A stretch of 64,000 nucleotides of DNA from Virgibacillus profundi. GTDB taxonomy: Bacteria; Bacillota; Bacilli; Bacillales; Amphibacillaceae. Numbering within the stretch: position 1 is the first letter of the stretch; each line of letters starts with the position of its first letter. Below, piece after piece: positions 42,071 through 50,033 of this stretch. Position numbers and translations under genes: made by a program. The notes under the pieces were generated by a model. That model had not been told where the DNA came from. It worked only from the letters and a program-made list of their open reading frames with translations, and ran no database searches. Location: assembly GCF_002287375.1 (NCBI RefSeq), contig NZ_NPOA01000006.1, positions 62,001-126,000 of the forward strand, given 5' to 3'.

Positions 42071-42403
42071 ATGATGGCAATAATTGAAGACTTTATGAAA
42101 CTGGATATTCGCATTGGTACTGTCCTGAATGCAGAACCTTTTCCTGAAGCAAAAAAACCCGCTATTAAGCTGGAAATAGATTTTGGTGAGGTGGGAGTTA
42201 AAAAATCTTCCGCTCAAATAACCAAAAGATATGATCCTGAACAATTAATCGGAAGACAGGTGGCTGCCGTTATAAACTTCCCGCCAATGCGTGTGGCAGG
42301 CTTTAAATCTGAAGTGCTGGTAATAGGCGGAGTGGAGGAAGAAGGAGATGTTGTGCTTCTAAAGCCGGATGAACCTGTTGAAAATGGTACACCTGTGTCG
42401 TGA
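42071..42403 (+). CDS. csaA: Chaperone-like tRNA-binding protein CsaA
   Basis: A 110-residue protein with a single tRNA-binding OB-fold domain, as in the C-terminus of MetRS and in B. subtilis CsaA, a chaperone that binds peptides and precursor proteins. Family motifs FMKLDIRIGTVLNAEPFPEA, KKSSAQITKRYDPEQLIGR and FPPMRVAGFKSEVLVIG are intact. GGGAGG is 6-9 bases before the paired ATG codons. Followed by a terminator that contains an iscB-like fossil. Confidence 0.93.
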   Translation: MMAIIEDFMKLDIRIGTVLNAEPFPEAKKPAIKLEIDFGEVGVKKSSAQITKRYDPEQLIGRQVAAVINFPPMRVAGFKSEVLVIGGVEEEGDVVLLKPDEPVENGTPVS

Positions 42404-42435
42404 AGTATTAATAGAAAAACATTTTTAAAAGGTAT

Positions 42436-42481
42436 AACCCTTCATCAGTAACAAGAGCATGACAATCACAAAATGTGGTCA
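42436..42481 (-). pseudogene. Fossil of an iscB HNH-coding segment
   Basis: On the minus strand this segment translates TFCDCHALVTD, matching TFCSDCHALVTG of the IscB at 15846-17081 with one codon missing. The nucleotide match to 16336-16380 is about 37 of 46 columns, with a single 3-base gap. It overlaps the arm and loop of the terminator after csaA. It is too short to encode anything and is best read as a relic of an earlier IscB insertion. Confidence 0.5.
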
Positions 42482-42495
42482 TGCTCTTTTATCTT
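42451..42495 (+). terminator. Terminator of csaA
   Basis: AAGAGCATGAC and its complement around a 14-base loop, followed by TTTTATCTTTTT. Confidence 0.8.
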
Positions 42496-42641
42496 TTTAA
42501 AATTGCCGGGAGTCCATATTAGCTGTTTTGCTGTGGATTTTAACTCGAAATTAGCCCATATTCAAAAACAATATGATAGAATTATTATATTGCAGTGAAT
42601 TTTTAAATAAATCATGAAACAGCATGAAGGAGATGAACCCT

Positions 42642-44009
42642 ATGGGTCTTTTTGAAGAATTAGAGAAAGCTTTGTCACCTGAGCGTGTAACCAATAACGA
42701 AACAATTCTGGAATTACATAGTAAAGATGAATCCTATCATACGCCACATTTACCAGATGTCGTAGTATTTCCTGAAAACACGGAAGAAGTAAGCGAGATT
42801 ATGAAACTGGCAAATAAATACGAAACAGTAGTTGTTCCATTTGGGCTTGGATCAAGTCTTGAAGGAAATATGATCCCGTATGATCAGGGAATTATGATTG
42901 ACTTTTCCATGATGAATAAAATACTTGAGGTAAAGCCTGAGGATTTCCTTGTTAAAGTACAGCCTGGTGTGACACGGACACAGTTGGATAAAGCACTGAA
43001 AAAACATGGCTTATTTTTCTCGGTAGATCCAGGTGCAGATGCGACACTTGGGGGTATGGCTGCGACAAATGCAAGTGGTACGACTTCCGTGAAGTATGGA
43101 ATTATGCGAGATAATGTTCGTGATTTAGAGGTTGTGCTTGCAGATGGTACAGTTTTTCATACAGGAAGCTTAGCTGCAAAATCTTCATCCGGATATCATC
43201 TAAATGGTATTTTTGTTGGGTCTGAAGGGACGTTGGGATGTTTTACAGAGTTGACATTAAAAGTGTTTGGCATACCTGAACATACAATGGCAGGAAGAGC
43301 AGCTTTTAGTTCGGTTGAAGATGCTGTTGATGCGGTTATTGGTATACTCCAGGCAGGCATTCCTGTTGCACGGGTTGAGCTTGTTGATGAACAGTCAATG
43401 AAACAGATCAATTGGTTTAGCGAAACAACTTACGCGGAAGTGCCAACATTATTCTTGGAATTTCACGGAAATGAAGCAGGGCTGGAGCAGGATGTTGATT
43501 TCACACGTGAAATTGTAAGTGATTTTAACTGTAAAGAACTTTCTTTTGAGACAGATACTGCCGCACGAAATCGCCTGTGGGATGCACGGCACAATGCAGC
43601 ATATGCATATATTCATGGTAATCCCGGGAAAAGGCAAATGGTAACAGATGTCTGTCTTCCGATTTCTGAATTGGCCGGAGCCATAAAAGACGCAAGAGAA
43701 GCAATTGAGAATTCCGGGCTTGTCGGCGGAATCGTCGGACATGTTGGTGATGGCAATTATCATATATTATTAATGATTGATGTAAATAATCCATCAGATA
43801 TTGAAAAAGCCAATCAAGTAAATGAGCGGATCGTTGGTTATGCGCTCACCAGAGGTGGTACATGTACGGGTGAGCACGGTGTTGGTGTCGGGAAAAAGAA
43901 ATATCAGGAACAGGAACACGGACCCGCGCTTGATGTTATGCGAAAGATAAAAGCTGCCCTGGATCCTGCTGGTAAGCTTAATCCCGGAAAAGTTGTTGAT
44001 CTGGATTAA
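42642..44009 (+). CDS. glcD: FAD-linked oxidase, glycolate oxidase / D-lactate dehydrogenase (GlcD) type
   Basis: A 455-residue flavoenzyme oxidising D-2-hydroxyacids such as glycolate or D-lactate. FAD-binding PCMH domain: VVVPFGLGSSLEGNMIP (about 65-81) and GADATLGGMAATNASGTTSV (about 130-149). The FAD-oxidase C-terminal domain ends with HVGDGNYH, GGTCTGEHGVGVGKKKY and LDPAGKLNPGKV. AAGGAG is 9 bases before ATG 42642. The in-frame ATG at 42624 overlaps it. No GlcE/GlcF subunits are adjacent, so it probably works alone. It is 17 bases upstream of a nitrilase gene, suggesting co-transcription. Confidence 0.88.
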   Translation: MGLFEELEKALSPERVTNNETILELHSKDESYHTPHLPDVVVFPENTEEVSEIMKLANKYETVVVPFGLGSSLEGNMIPYDQGIMIDFSMMNKILEVKPEDFLVKVQPGVTRTQLDKALKKHGLFFSVDPGADATLGGMAATNASGTTSVKYGIMRDNVRDLEVVLADGTVFHTGSLAAKSSSGYHLNGIFVGSEGTLGCFTELTLKVFGIPEHTMAGRAAFSSVEDAVDAVIGILQAGIPVARVELVDEQSMKQINWFSETTYAEVPTLFLEFHGNEAGLEQDVDFTREIVSDFNCKELSFETDTAARNRLWDARHNAAYAYIHGNPGKRQMVTDVCLPISELAGAIKDAREAIENSGLVGGIVGHVGDGNYHILLMIDVNNPSDIEKANQVNERIVGYALTRGGTCTGEHGVGVGKKKYQEQEHGPALDVMRKIKAALDPAGKLNPGKVVDLD

Positions 44010-44026
44010 ATGAGGAGAGAAAATGA

Positions 44027-44980
44027 ATGAAAAATTACACGAATCCAACCATTGCTGCCATTCAAGCAGCTCCTGAGCTTTTCAATCTGGAAAAAAGCCT
44101 TGAGAAAGCAGCAACGCTTACAAAAGAGGCTGCTGCTAAAGGAGCTGACATCGTTGTCTTTCCGGAATCCTATTTGCCCGCATATCCAAGGGGGATGAAT
44201 TTTGGAGCGATTATAGGGAGTCGCACAGATGCCGGGCGGAGTGACTTTATCCGCTTTGTGGAAAACTCTGTTGTGGTTCCTTCAGAGGAAACGGAGTATC
44301 TTGGAGAAATAGCAAGAAATAATAATGTATATCTCATCATGGGTATAACGGAGCGTGATAGTAAGTGGAGTGACACAACACTGTATTGTACTGTGTTGTT
44401 CTTTAGCCCGGACGGTAAGTTGCTCGGAAAGCATCGCAAGCTTAAGCCTACTGGATCGGAACGCCTTATCTGGGGTGAAGGTGATGGAAGTACAATGCCT
44501 GTTTTTGATACCCCTTTTGGAAAAATTGGTGCACTCATCTGCTGGGAAAATTACATGCCACTCGCTCGTGCAGCTATGTATTCCAAAGGAGTGCAGATTT
44601 ACCTTGCCCCCACCGCAGATATGCGTGAATCCTGGCAATCAACACTGCGCCATATTGCCATGGAAGGACGTTGTTTTGTCGCTGGGGTCAATCAGTATGT
44701 AACAAAATCCATGTATCCTGAAGATTTGGCCTGCTATGCTGAACTGGAAAATGCACCAGATGAAATGTCTAAAGGCGGAAGTGCTATTGTTGATCCTCTG
44801 GGCAACTATCTCGTGGAACCTTCCTGGGGACGTGAAGAAATCCTGATTACAACATTTGATTTAGACAAAATTACTGCTGCAAAATTCGACTTTGATCCAG
44901 TAGGACACTATGCACGTAATGATATCTTTCAATTACAGGTTAATGAAGAAAAGCAAGAACCCAGGAAAAATTTTAACTGA
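44027..44980 (+). CDS. Nitrilase / carbon-nitrogen hydrolase
   Basis: A 317-residue cytoplasmic hydrolase of the nitrilase branch. The Glu-Lys-Cys triad is complete: Glu47 (FPESYLPAYPRG), Lys138 (HRKLKPTGSERLIWG) and Cys172 (ALICWENYMPLAR). The GSERLIWG and CWENYMPL contexts are those of true nitrilases converting nitriles to carboxylic acids plus ammonia. GAGGAG lies 12 bases before the ATG. The gene follows the GlcD-type oxidase by 17 bases. A joint use of hydroxynitriles or hydroxyacids is conceivable but inferred. Confidence 0.9.
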   Translation: MKNYTNPTIAAIQAAPELFNLEKSLEKAATLTKEAAAKGADIVVFPESYLPAYPRGMNFGAIIGSRTDAGRSDFIRFVENSVVVPSEETEYLGEIARNNNVYLIMGITERDSKWSDTTLYCTVLFFSPDGKLLGKHRKLKPTGSERLIWGEGDGSTMPVFDTPFGKIGALICWENYMPLARAAMYSKGVQIYLAPTADMRESWQSTLRHIAMEGRCFVAGVNQYVTKSMYPEDLACYAELENAPDEMSKGGSAIVDPLGNYLVEPSWGREEILITTFDLDKITAAKFDFDPVGHYARNDIFQLQVNEEKQEPRKNFN

Positions 44981-45014
44981 AAATCCGCTTCAGCCAACAA
45001 CATGGGGGTAAGAA

Positions 45015-45407
45015 ATGAAAGAAATCATTATCATATTGGCAGAAATAGTTAATACAATCCATGATATATTGATCGACATGTTTGGCCTGCACCTGACTGA
45101 CAAGCAGCTTCATTTTTGGGTGATAGGGATCATCGGGATTGTAACCTTTTTCTTTGTTTATATTTTCTTTAAAATAATCGAAATGATGAAATGGAATATT
45201 ACCATTCTGGCATTTATTTACACATTTACAGTCATGGTAGTTTTAGTTTTTGCGATTGAGCTGCAACAGGCAATTACAAATCGGGGAAACATGGAATTTG
45301 CAGATGCTGTTATGGGATTATGGGGGTTTCTGGTGTTCTTCCTGGTCTATGCCGTTGTCGCTTTCGTAATTTACATGATTGTTAAATCCTTTAAAAAGAG
45401 AAAATAA
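45015..45407 (+). CDS. Hypothetical membrane protein, 130 aa
   Basis: Three to four hydrophobic helices (about 4-20, 33-54, 62-84 and 97-122), with basic ends (KSFKKRK). The motif IELQQAITNRGNMEFADAVMG lies between helices 3 and 4. ATGGGGG is 8 bases before the ATG. It follows the nitrilase gene by 34 bases. No family is recognised. Confidence 0.7.
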   Translation: MKEIIIILAEIVNTIHDILIDMFGLHLTDKQLHFWVIGIIGIVTFFFVYIFFKIIEMMKWNITILAFIYTFTVMVVLVFAIELQQAITNRGNMEFADAVMGLWGFLVFFLVYAVVAFVIYMIVKSFKKRK

Positions 45408-45427
45408 ACGACATGGAGGAGATTTAC

Positions 45428-45850
45428 ATGGATGTTTTTCAAGCAATTCAAGCACGTCGGGAAATTTAAAAGTACCAAGATAAGCCAATAGCTGCTGATA
45501 TTTTAAAGAAGGTGGAGGATGCGGGATTTTTTGCACCGACAGGCAATAACCTGCCATCCAAAAATTTAATTGTTGTGCAAAATCGTGATAATTTGGATAA
45601 ACTTGCTGAAACAACACCTTATATGAAATGGCTGAAAGAAGCACCTGCAGCTATTGTTATTAGTGGGATACCTGAAGCCAGCAAGTATTGGCTTCAAGAC
45701 AGTTCCATTGCAGCAGCGTTTGTCTGGCTGAAAGCGGTGAAAGTCGGATTAGGGTCAGCATTTGGTGCAGTTTATCATTGATACTCCTTATGGGTCATGA
45801 AAATTATAAAAAATCCAGATGGTAATGAACTGGGGTTTGTTCAGGAATAG
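45428..45850 (+). pseudogene. Broken nitroreductase gene
   Basis: From ATG 45428 (GGAGG upstream) the translation is MDVFQAIQARREI, a stop at 45467-45469, then KYQDKPIAADILKKVEDAGF...PTGNNLPSKNLIV. This is a nitroreductase FMN-binding start (usually RRSIRxYxDKPI). The frame continues to GLGSAFGAVYH and stops at 45781. A last piece, KIIKNPDGNELGFVQE, ends at 45850. The middle region (about 50 residues) is deleted. The gene thus has a nonsense change and a deletion and is inactive. Confidence 0.8.
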
Positions 45851-46159
45851 GGAGCTTTTCTCTAATAAGGGATAGTGCTTATATCGCGTATATACAAAGT
45901 GCCATCCATATTGCTGAATAACATATTGTGAAACTGATATAGATTTGAAATAATTGTTATTAAGTTAAATAAACTTGAGTTTTATAAGGCGCAGGACTTA
46001 GCTTAAAATACTTCTCAGGTTCATTACTATGAATTCATTCGTACGGTAAGATGGAATTAATTATAAAGAAAGAAGACCATAGCGCTCGTATTGCGTATAA
46101 TAGCAATATTGCGGAACATATCGTTATTCAAAAGTAGTCAAGGGGGAGGTGTTCTAAGT
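45851..46159. other. Gene-free stretch
   Basis: About 300 AT-rich bases. Two related segments are seen (45884-45930 and 46080-46128, both starting ATAGyGCTyrTATyGCGTATA), which suggests an old duplication. No plausible gene, RNA or terminator was found. Confidence 0.4.
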
Positions 46160-46537
46160 ATGTTTAAAAGGGTTTTTATGGTTTTTTTAACTTTAATAAT
46201 AGCTGTTGTTGCGGTTTTACTGGCTGCGAAACATCCAACAGGTCCTAACACTGTTTCATACGATGAACCAGTCGGTTTATGGATATCTCTTGGAATGATA
46301 ATAGTACTTTTTTTGCCACCTTTGATTTTATCGCTATTTAACAACCGTATTGTGAAAATTATATCTGTTGTGTATCAAGCGTTTGTAGTGATTTCATTTT
46401 TAGTTCTTATACCAATTGGATTTCTTTTTCCTGATAATGTTGGAGTCAGCTTGATTGCAATTTTAGGAGCTTTAATCAGTATAGGTAGTGTTGTTGTAAC
46501 CTTAAAAAATGATTCGATTAAAGAAGTCAAAGTTTGA
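46160..46537 (+). CDS. Hypothetical membrane protein, 125 aa
   Basis: Four hydrophobic helices (about 5-23, 36-58, 66-90 and 95-116) joined by short loops, with a charged C-terminus KNDSIKEVKV. ATG 46160 follows GGGGAGG by 10 bases. The in-frame start at 46091 has no ribosome site. Family not recognised. Confidence 0.65.
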   Translation: MFKRVFMVFLTLIIAVVAVLLAAKHPTGPNTVSYDEPVGLWISLGMIIVLFLPPLILSLFNNRIVKIISVVYQAFVVISFLVLIPIGFLFPDNVGVSLIAILGALISIGSVVVTLKNDSIKEVKV

Positions 46538-46774
46538 TTTTAAATACTGTAAACGTGCGCATTAACTGAACATCATAAAATGATCAAACATTACTATTGA
46601 AAATAAAATCAAAACTACTGAAGAAGAATCCATTTCAAACAATCTTCTTTTAAAATGAATTCTTCTAATTTATCGTAATATATGGATTTGTGAGGTGTTT
46701 TTTAAATAAACTTTATTCGCTGCAGTAGTAATATTGTTCGCTGAAAATATATAGATCTATAAAATTTTTAACTC

Positions 46775-47260
46775 TTATAATGAAATCATGAGATAAATAA
46801 GAATGATAAAACAAATAACTTCAACCGACTCTAATGCGGCTAGTCTGATTAACTCCCGTGTTAACGGTTTTTTATTACCATCTTCTGCTTCACGCCATAG
46901 GAAATCATCTGTAAAGATCATCATCATCTCTCGATATCCAACAATTATTCCCCAAACCAATGTGAAGGTACCAATGAGCAATGCTGCAAGCCAGGTGTTT
47001 CCATATGCCGTATCCCATAAAATATCCCACGTGCGAATGGGACCAAGTATTGTGCCAAGTAAAATTCCTGTAACGATAACAAAGAATCCGGCCAATGTAA
47101 GAAAATGATGAGCCCATTTCATAAGGGAGGTAAGAAGTTTCCGTTGAATAGTAAGTGACAGACTCATTGATGCAGGATAAACACCCCAGCCAATAAACAT
47201 AATTCCCCCTGCCCAAACGATGGCAAGAAGTATATGAATTAAAAGAATAATTTCCCGCAT
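46775..47260 (-). CDS. Integral membrane protein, CopD-like, 161 aa
   Basis: Four hydrophobic helices. The first contains LLIHILLAIVWAGGIMFIGW, a pattern with His and Trp seen in CopD/DUF2269-type proteins, and the second contains KWAHHFLTLAGFFVIVTGI. A cytoplasmic loop holds YREMMMIFTDDFLWREAED. The conserved His residues could bind haem or copper, which is inference. ATG 47260 has GAGGGG 8 bases upstream. Confidence 0.65.
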   Translation of the reverse strand: MREIILLIHILLAIVWAGGIMFIGWGVYPASMSLSLTIQRKLLTSLMKWAHHFLTLAGFFVIVTGILLGTILGPIRTWDILWDTAYGNTWLAALLIGTFTLVWGIIVGYREMMMIFTDDFLWREAEDGNKKPLTRELIRLAALESVEVICFIILIYLMISL

Positions 47261-47427
47261 TATACTCACCCCTCGTCCCTTATGTATAGTGTAATACGTT
47301 TTTTGCTATCAAAATGTGATAATTATCACGTTTATAATTATGAATGCTACAGAATTGTGAACAAAAATGATTAGCGATGTTATGATAGCGACAGAGAATA
47401 GATTAAAAAAGGATGGGAGATTTATAG

Positions 47428-48219
47428 ATGCTTAAAGCAATTATTTTTGATTTGGATGACACCCTGCTCTGGGATAAAAAGAGCGTTGCAGAGGCTTTTA
47501 AATCCACTTGTGAACTTGCCGGGACAAAGTATGACATTAATCCAGCAGAATTAGAAGAGAGAGTAAGAGAAAATGCAAGGACGTTGTACGCTTCCTATGA
47601 TACATATGAATTCACACAGATGATTGGAATCAACCCATTTGAAGGACTGTGGGGGAACTTTTTAGACGAGGGTGATTCTTTTCAGAGATTAAAGGAAATT
47701 GTACCTGGCTATCGAAAAGAGGCGTGGACAAAGGGATTAAAGGATTTGGGGATTGATGATCTCGAATTTGGATCGGTACTTGCGAAAGACTTTCCAGTGA
47801 AGCGTAAGGAAAAAGCATTTGTATATGAGGATTCGTTTAGCGTTTTGGATCAGCTAAAAGGGAAATATCAATTGCTGCTACTTACCAACGGATCACCAAG
47901 TCTTCAGCAAACAAAGCTTGAACTCACACCTGAATTCAATTCCTATTTTGATCACATCGTAATCTCGGGTGCGTTCGGAAAAGGAAAACCGGAACCGGCT
48001 ATTTTTGCACATGCGTTGGAACTTCTTTCTGTCAAAAAAGAAGAGGCGTTAATGATTGGAGATAACTTAAATACAGACATTCTTGGAGCAGTACGGTCCG
48101 GGATAGACTCGGTTTGGGTGAATCGCCATCAAATGGAGAAAGGCGATGCGACTCCAACATATGAGATTACAGGTTTGAGTGAGCTTTTGCCGCTGATTCG
48201 GAAGGTTGACCAGCAATAA
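47428..48219 (+). CDS. HAD superfamily hydrolase (subfamily IA)
   Basis: A 263-residue phosphatase. The four HAD motifs are present: DLDDTLLWD (nucleophile Asp9, acid Asp11), LLLTNGSP (Thr), KGKPEPAIF (Lys) and MIGDNLNTDILGA (Asp). A helical cap lies at about 18-120. The cap size and the LDDTLLWD start resemble YjjG/pyrimidine nucleotidase-type or phosphoglycolate phosphatase members. GGGAG is 8 bases before the ATG. The substrate is unknown. Phosphoglycolate would fit the GlcD gene nearby but is not shown. Confidence 0.87.
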   Translation: MLKAIIFDLDDTLLWDKKSVAEAFKSTCELAGTKYDINPAELEERVRENARTLYASYDTYEFTQMIGINPFEGLWGNFLDEGDSFQRLKEIVPGYRKEAWTKGLKDLGIDDLEFGSVLAKDFPVKRKEKAFVYEDSFSVLDQLKGKYQLLLLTNGSPSLQQTKLELTPEFNSYFDHIVISGAFGKGKPEPAIFAHALELLSVKKEEALMIGDNLNTDILGAVRSGIDSVWVNRHQMEKGDATPTYEITGLSELLPLIRKVDQQ

Positions 48220-48367
48220 ATAGGGTAAGTTAATAAGGGACTCGGTTATAAGGGAAGAATAGCACAAGGAATCTGTATTACGTCAATAGGTTTACAAGAA
48301 CTAAGTAGATTAGGTATATTATATGTTAATATCAAAATATAATGAAATAGGGAAAAGGTGATTAAAA

Positions 48368-48877
48368 ATGGATGAAAGATACCCAATTGGCAAATTACAA
48401 GTACCTGAAAAAGTAACACTTGAAAATATTCAAGAATGGTTAAAGCAAACCGAAACTTACACGATTCGATTAAGAGAAACTGTCGACTCATTAAGTGATG
48501 AGGAATTAAGCAAAACTTACCGTGATGGTAGTTGGACAGTTCGCGGGCTTGTTCATCATATTGCTGACTCTCAGTTGAACATGTATCAACGTTTGAAGCT
48601 GGCTTTAACAGATGAGAATCCAACAGTGCCAGCTTTTGATCAAGACGAATGGGCTATTCAACCGGATACAAAGCTTCCTGTGGAAAGTTCTATAAAAATG
48701 CTGGAAGGCATCAATGAGCGCATCGTATCTTTGGGGCATAGTTTAACTGAAGCGCAATTGACCCGAGCTTTTACTCACGAGAAAAACGGTAAAATAACGG
48801 TTGCAACAAAGGTTGCAAAATTAGCTTGGCATGAAGAGCATCACTTGGCCCATATAAAAATCGCATTATCAAAATAG
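48368..48877 (+). CDS. yfiT: YfiT/BstA-type bacillithiol transferase (DinB family)
   Basis: A 169-residue metal-dependent DinB-fold protein. The start DERYPIGKLQVPEKVTLENI and SWTVRGLVHHIADSQLNMYQ are hallmarks of YfiT. The His triad is His in VHHIADS and two in WHEEHHLAHI, coordinating Ni/Zn. The family conjugates bacillithiol to electrophiles. AAAAGGTG is 8 bases before the ATG. Together with FosB at 33.7 kb it indicates that the organism makes bacillithiol. Confidence 0.9.
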   Translation: MDERYPIGKLQVPEKVTLENIQEWLKQTETYTIRLRETVDSLSDEELSKTYRDGSWTVRGLVHHIADSQLNMYQRLKLALTDENPTVPAFDQDEWAIQPDTKLPVESSIKMLEGINERIVSLGHSLTEAQLTRAFTHEKNGKITVATKVAKLAWHEEHHLAHIKIALSK

Positions 48878-48892
48878 CATACTATTTTAGGA

Positions 48893-48928
48893 ATTGGCTT
48901 ATCAAATCACTGGTAAGCCAATTTTTAA
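48893..48928 (+). terminator. Terminator of yfiT
   Basis: ATTGGCTTA/TAAGCCAAT stem with a 12-base loop followed by TTTT. Confidence 0.8.
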
Positions 48929-48971
48929 ATGGGGAAAGGAAACAGAAGTTCTTCAAGTAAAGCACCATTAG

Positions 48972-49062
48972 CAAAACAATGAGAGTCCATGTGATGGTCT
49001 CTTTATAGCTATTAAAGAACCAGAGCAGTTAAACTATAAACATGGATTATTATGGGAGTAAT
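48972..49062 (+). pseudogene. Short coding fragment of unknown origin
   Basis: An open stretch without start codon encodes NNESPCDGLFIAIKEPEQLN... ending at TAA 49060-49062. The amino-acid composition looks like real protein, but it is bounded by stops. Part of it also forms a GAGAG..CTCT hairpin. I treat it as debris. Confidence 0.25.
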
Positions 49063-49092
49063 ACTGAAAATGTATATATGGGGTGAACTGAA

Positions 49093-49224
49093 ATGATTAT
49101 ACTTATCACAATAATTTTAATAGTTTTTTTATTCGATTTTACGAGAATTAGGAATCAAAATGATAAGCTGATAGAACAAAATGAAAAGGTAATATCTTTA
49201 TTAGAAGAAATTAAAAACAAGTAA
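49093..49224 (+). CDS. Small membrane protein with coiled tail, 43 aa
   Basis: MIILITIILIVFLFDFTRIR is one transmembrane helix, followed by a Glu/Asn/Lys coiled-coil-like tail (NQNDKLIEQNEKVISLLEEI). GGGGTG lies 7 bases before the ATG, and a hairpin terminator follows immediately. It resembles small membrane proteins frequent in Bacillus, but no function is known. Confidence 0.6.
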   Translation: MIILITIILIVFLFDFTRIRNQNDKLIEQNEKVISLLEEIKNK

Positions 49225-49227
49225 TAG

Positions 49228-49282
49228 AAATGACTCAACTAAAGCGTTCGGTCTGATTAACTCTCATCAATTGGGTCATTTC
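49228..49282 (+). terminator. Terminator after the 43-residue gene
   Basis: AAATGACTCAA pairs with TTGGGTCATTT around a long loop. It is weak in T residues. Confidence 0.5.
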
Positions 49283-49341
49283 AGAATAAAATTATAAGTA
49301 GCAGGAATGATCTTGTTTAATAAGTGAAGGAAGATTCTATC

Positions 49342-49566
49342 ATGGGGTTTGTCATGGCAATTGCACCTGTTGTCATAGGGAGGAATTGTAGTATTTGTAA
49401 TCGAAAGGCTTAAACATAATTATACCTAGGAAACTTAGGTGAGAAAAAACGCAAGGTGCTCAAGATTTATTAGATAGTTGAATGCCTCAATATGAATGAC
49501 TTATTTGATGTAATCATTACTGGTGATGACGTTGATAGACCAAAACCCCATCCAGACAAGAATTAA
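49342..49566 (+). pseudogene. Debris of a small membrane protein and a HAD hydrolase
   Basis: 49342-49440 reads MGFVMAIAPVVIG, a frame change, then GIVVFVIERLKHNYT and a stop, like a known class of small Bacillus membrane proteins. 49492-49566 reads NDLFDVIITGDDVDRPKPHP, the motif II-III region of a beta-phosphoglucomutase-type HAD phosphatase, then a stop. Neither piece is complete. They are followed by an intact terminator, so this is the remnant 3' end of a once functional unit. Confidence 0.55.
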
Positions 49567-49600
49567 GGGCTTAGAGAAATAAAATCTCTAAGCCCTTTTA
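49565..49600 (+). terminator. Strong terminator after the HAD remnant
   Basis: AAGGGCTTAGAGA and its complement with a 7-base loop, followed by TTTTA. Confidence 0.85.
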
Positions 49601-49630
49601 ATGTGAATTTGTACGTGAACAGAGCAATTC

Positions 49631-49735
49631 TTAGAAAACTTGGCATTCGCTTTAGGTTGGGTGAATGCCTTAGTTCAACGAAAAATACTTTTCGTCTGCG
49701 ATGCAAAAACTTCGAAGGATTACTTATGCAGTAAT
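49631..49735 (+). repeat. Dispersed palindromic repeat, long form, fused to a regulator gene
   Basis: TTAGAAAACTTGGCATTCGC, GGTGAATGCCTTAGTT, ACGAAAAATACTTTTCGTCT, CGATG..CTTCGAAG and ACTTATGCA. It equals the reverse copy at 23303-23403 and shares its first half with the short copies. Its right end runs directly into the GntR coding sequence. Confidence 0.65.
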
Positions 49736-50017
49736 AATCAATTAAAAGAAGGGGAGCAAGCACCTTCGACAAACCAACTTGTGAATTTTTACAAAATCAA
49801 CCATGCCACCGTTTCAAAAGGAATAAATCAGTTAGTTGATGAAGGAATTCTTTATAAAAAGCGAGGGATTGGTATGATTGTCGCAGAAGAAGCGAAGGAA
49901 AAACTGATCGGACAGCGAAAAGAGGCATTTATTGAGGATTATGTTGTGAGGCTTGTGCATGAAGCTGAAAAACTGGAAATTACAGAAGCTGAAATTATTC
50001 AATTTATAAAAGAGTGA
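49736..50017 (+). pseudogene. GntR-family (YtrA/YhcF type) regulator lacking its N-terminus
   Basis: From NNQLKEGEQAPSTNQLVNFY onward this is a typical winged HTH of short GntR regulators that control ABC operons (INHATVSKGINQLVDEGILY is the recognition part), followed by a 40-residue effector/dimer tail. The first 25-30 residues, which normally read like PIYLQI..QIE..I, are absent. Upstream sequence is the 49631-49735 repeat. The frame does stay open back to an ATG at 49640, giving a 125-residue chimera whose first 32 residues are repeat-derived. No ribosome site is seen there. The regulator is probably inactive or altered. Confidence 0.65.
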
Positions 50018-50033
50018 AAGGTCGTGACTTGTA

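Noticed and set aside
43794-44048. Reverse-strand frames over glcD and the nitrilase
   Set aside because: Shadows of strongly supported genes. No start signals or recognisable protein.
46538-46774. Possible small RNA or gene in the 46.5-46.8 kb spacer
   Set aside because: AT-rich, with no stable hairpin with T run, ribosome site or coding pattern that I could support.
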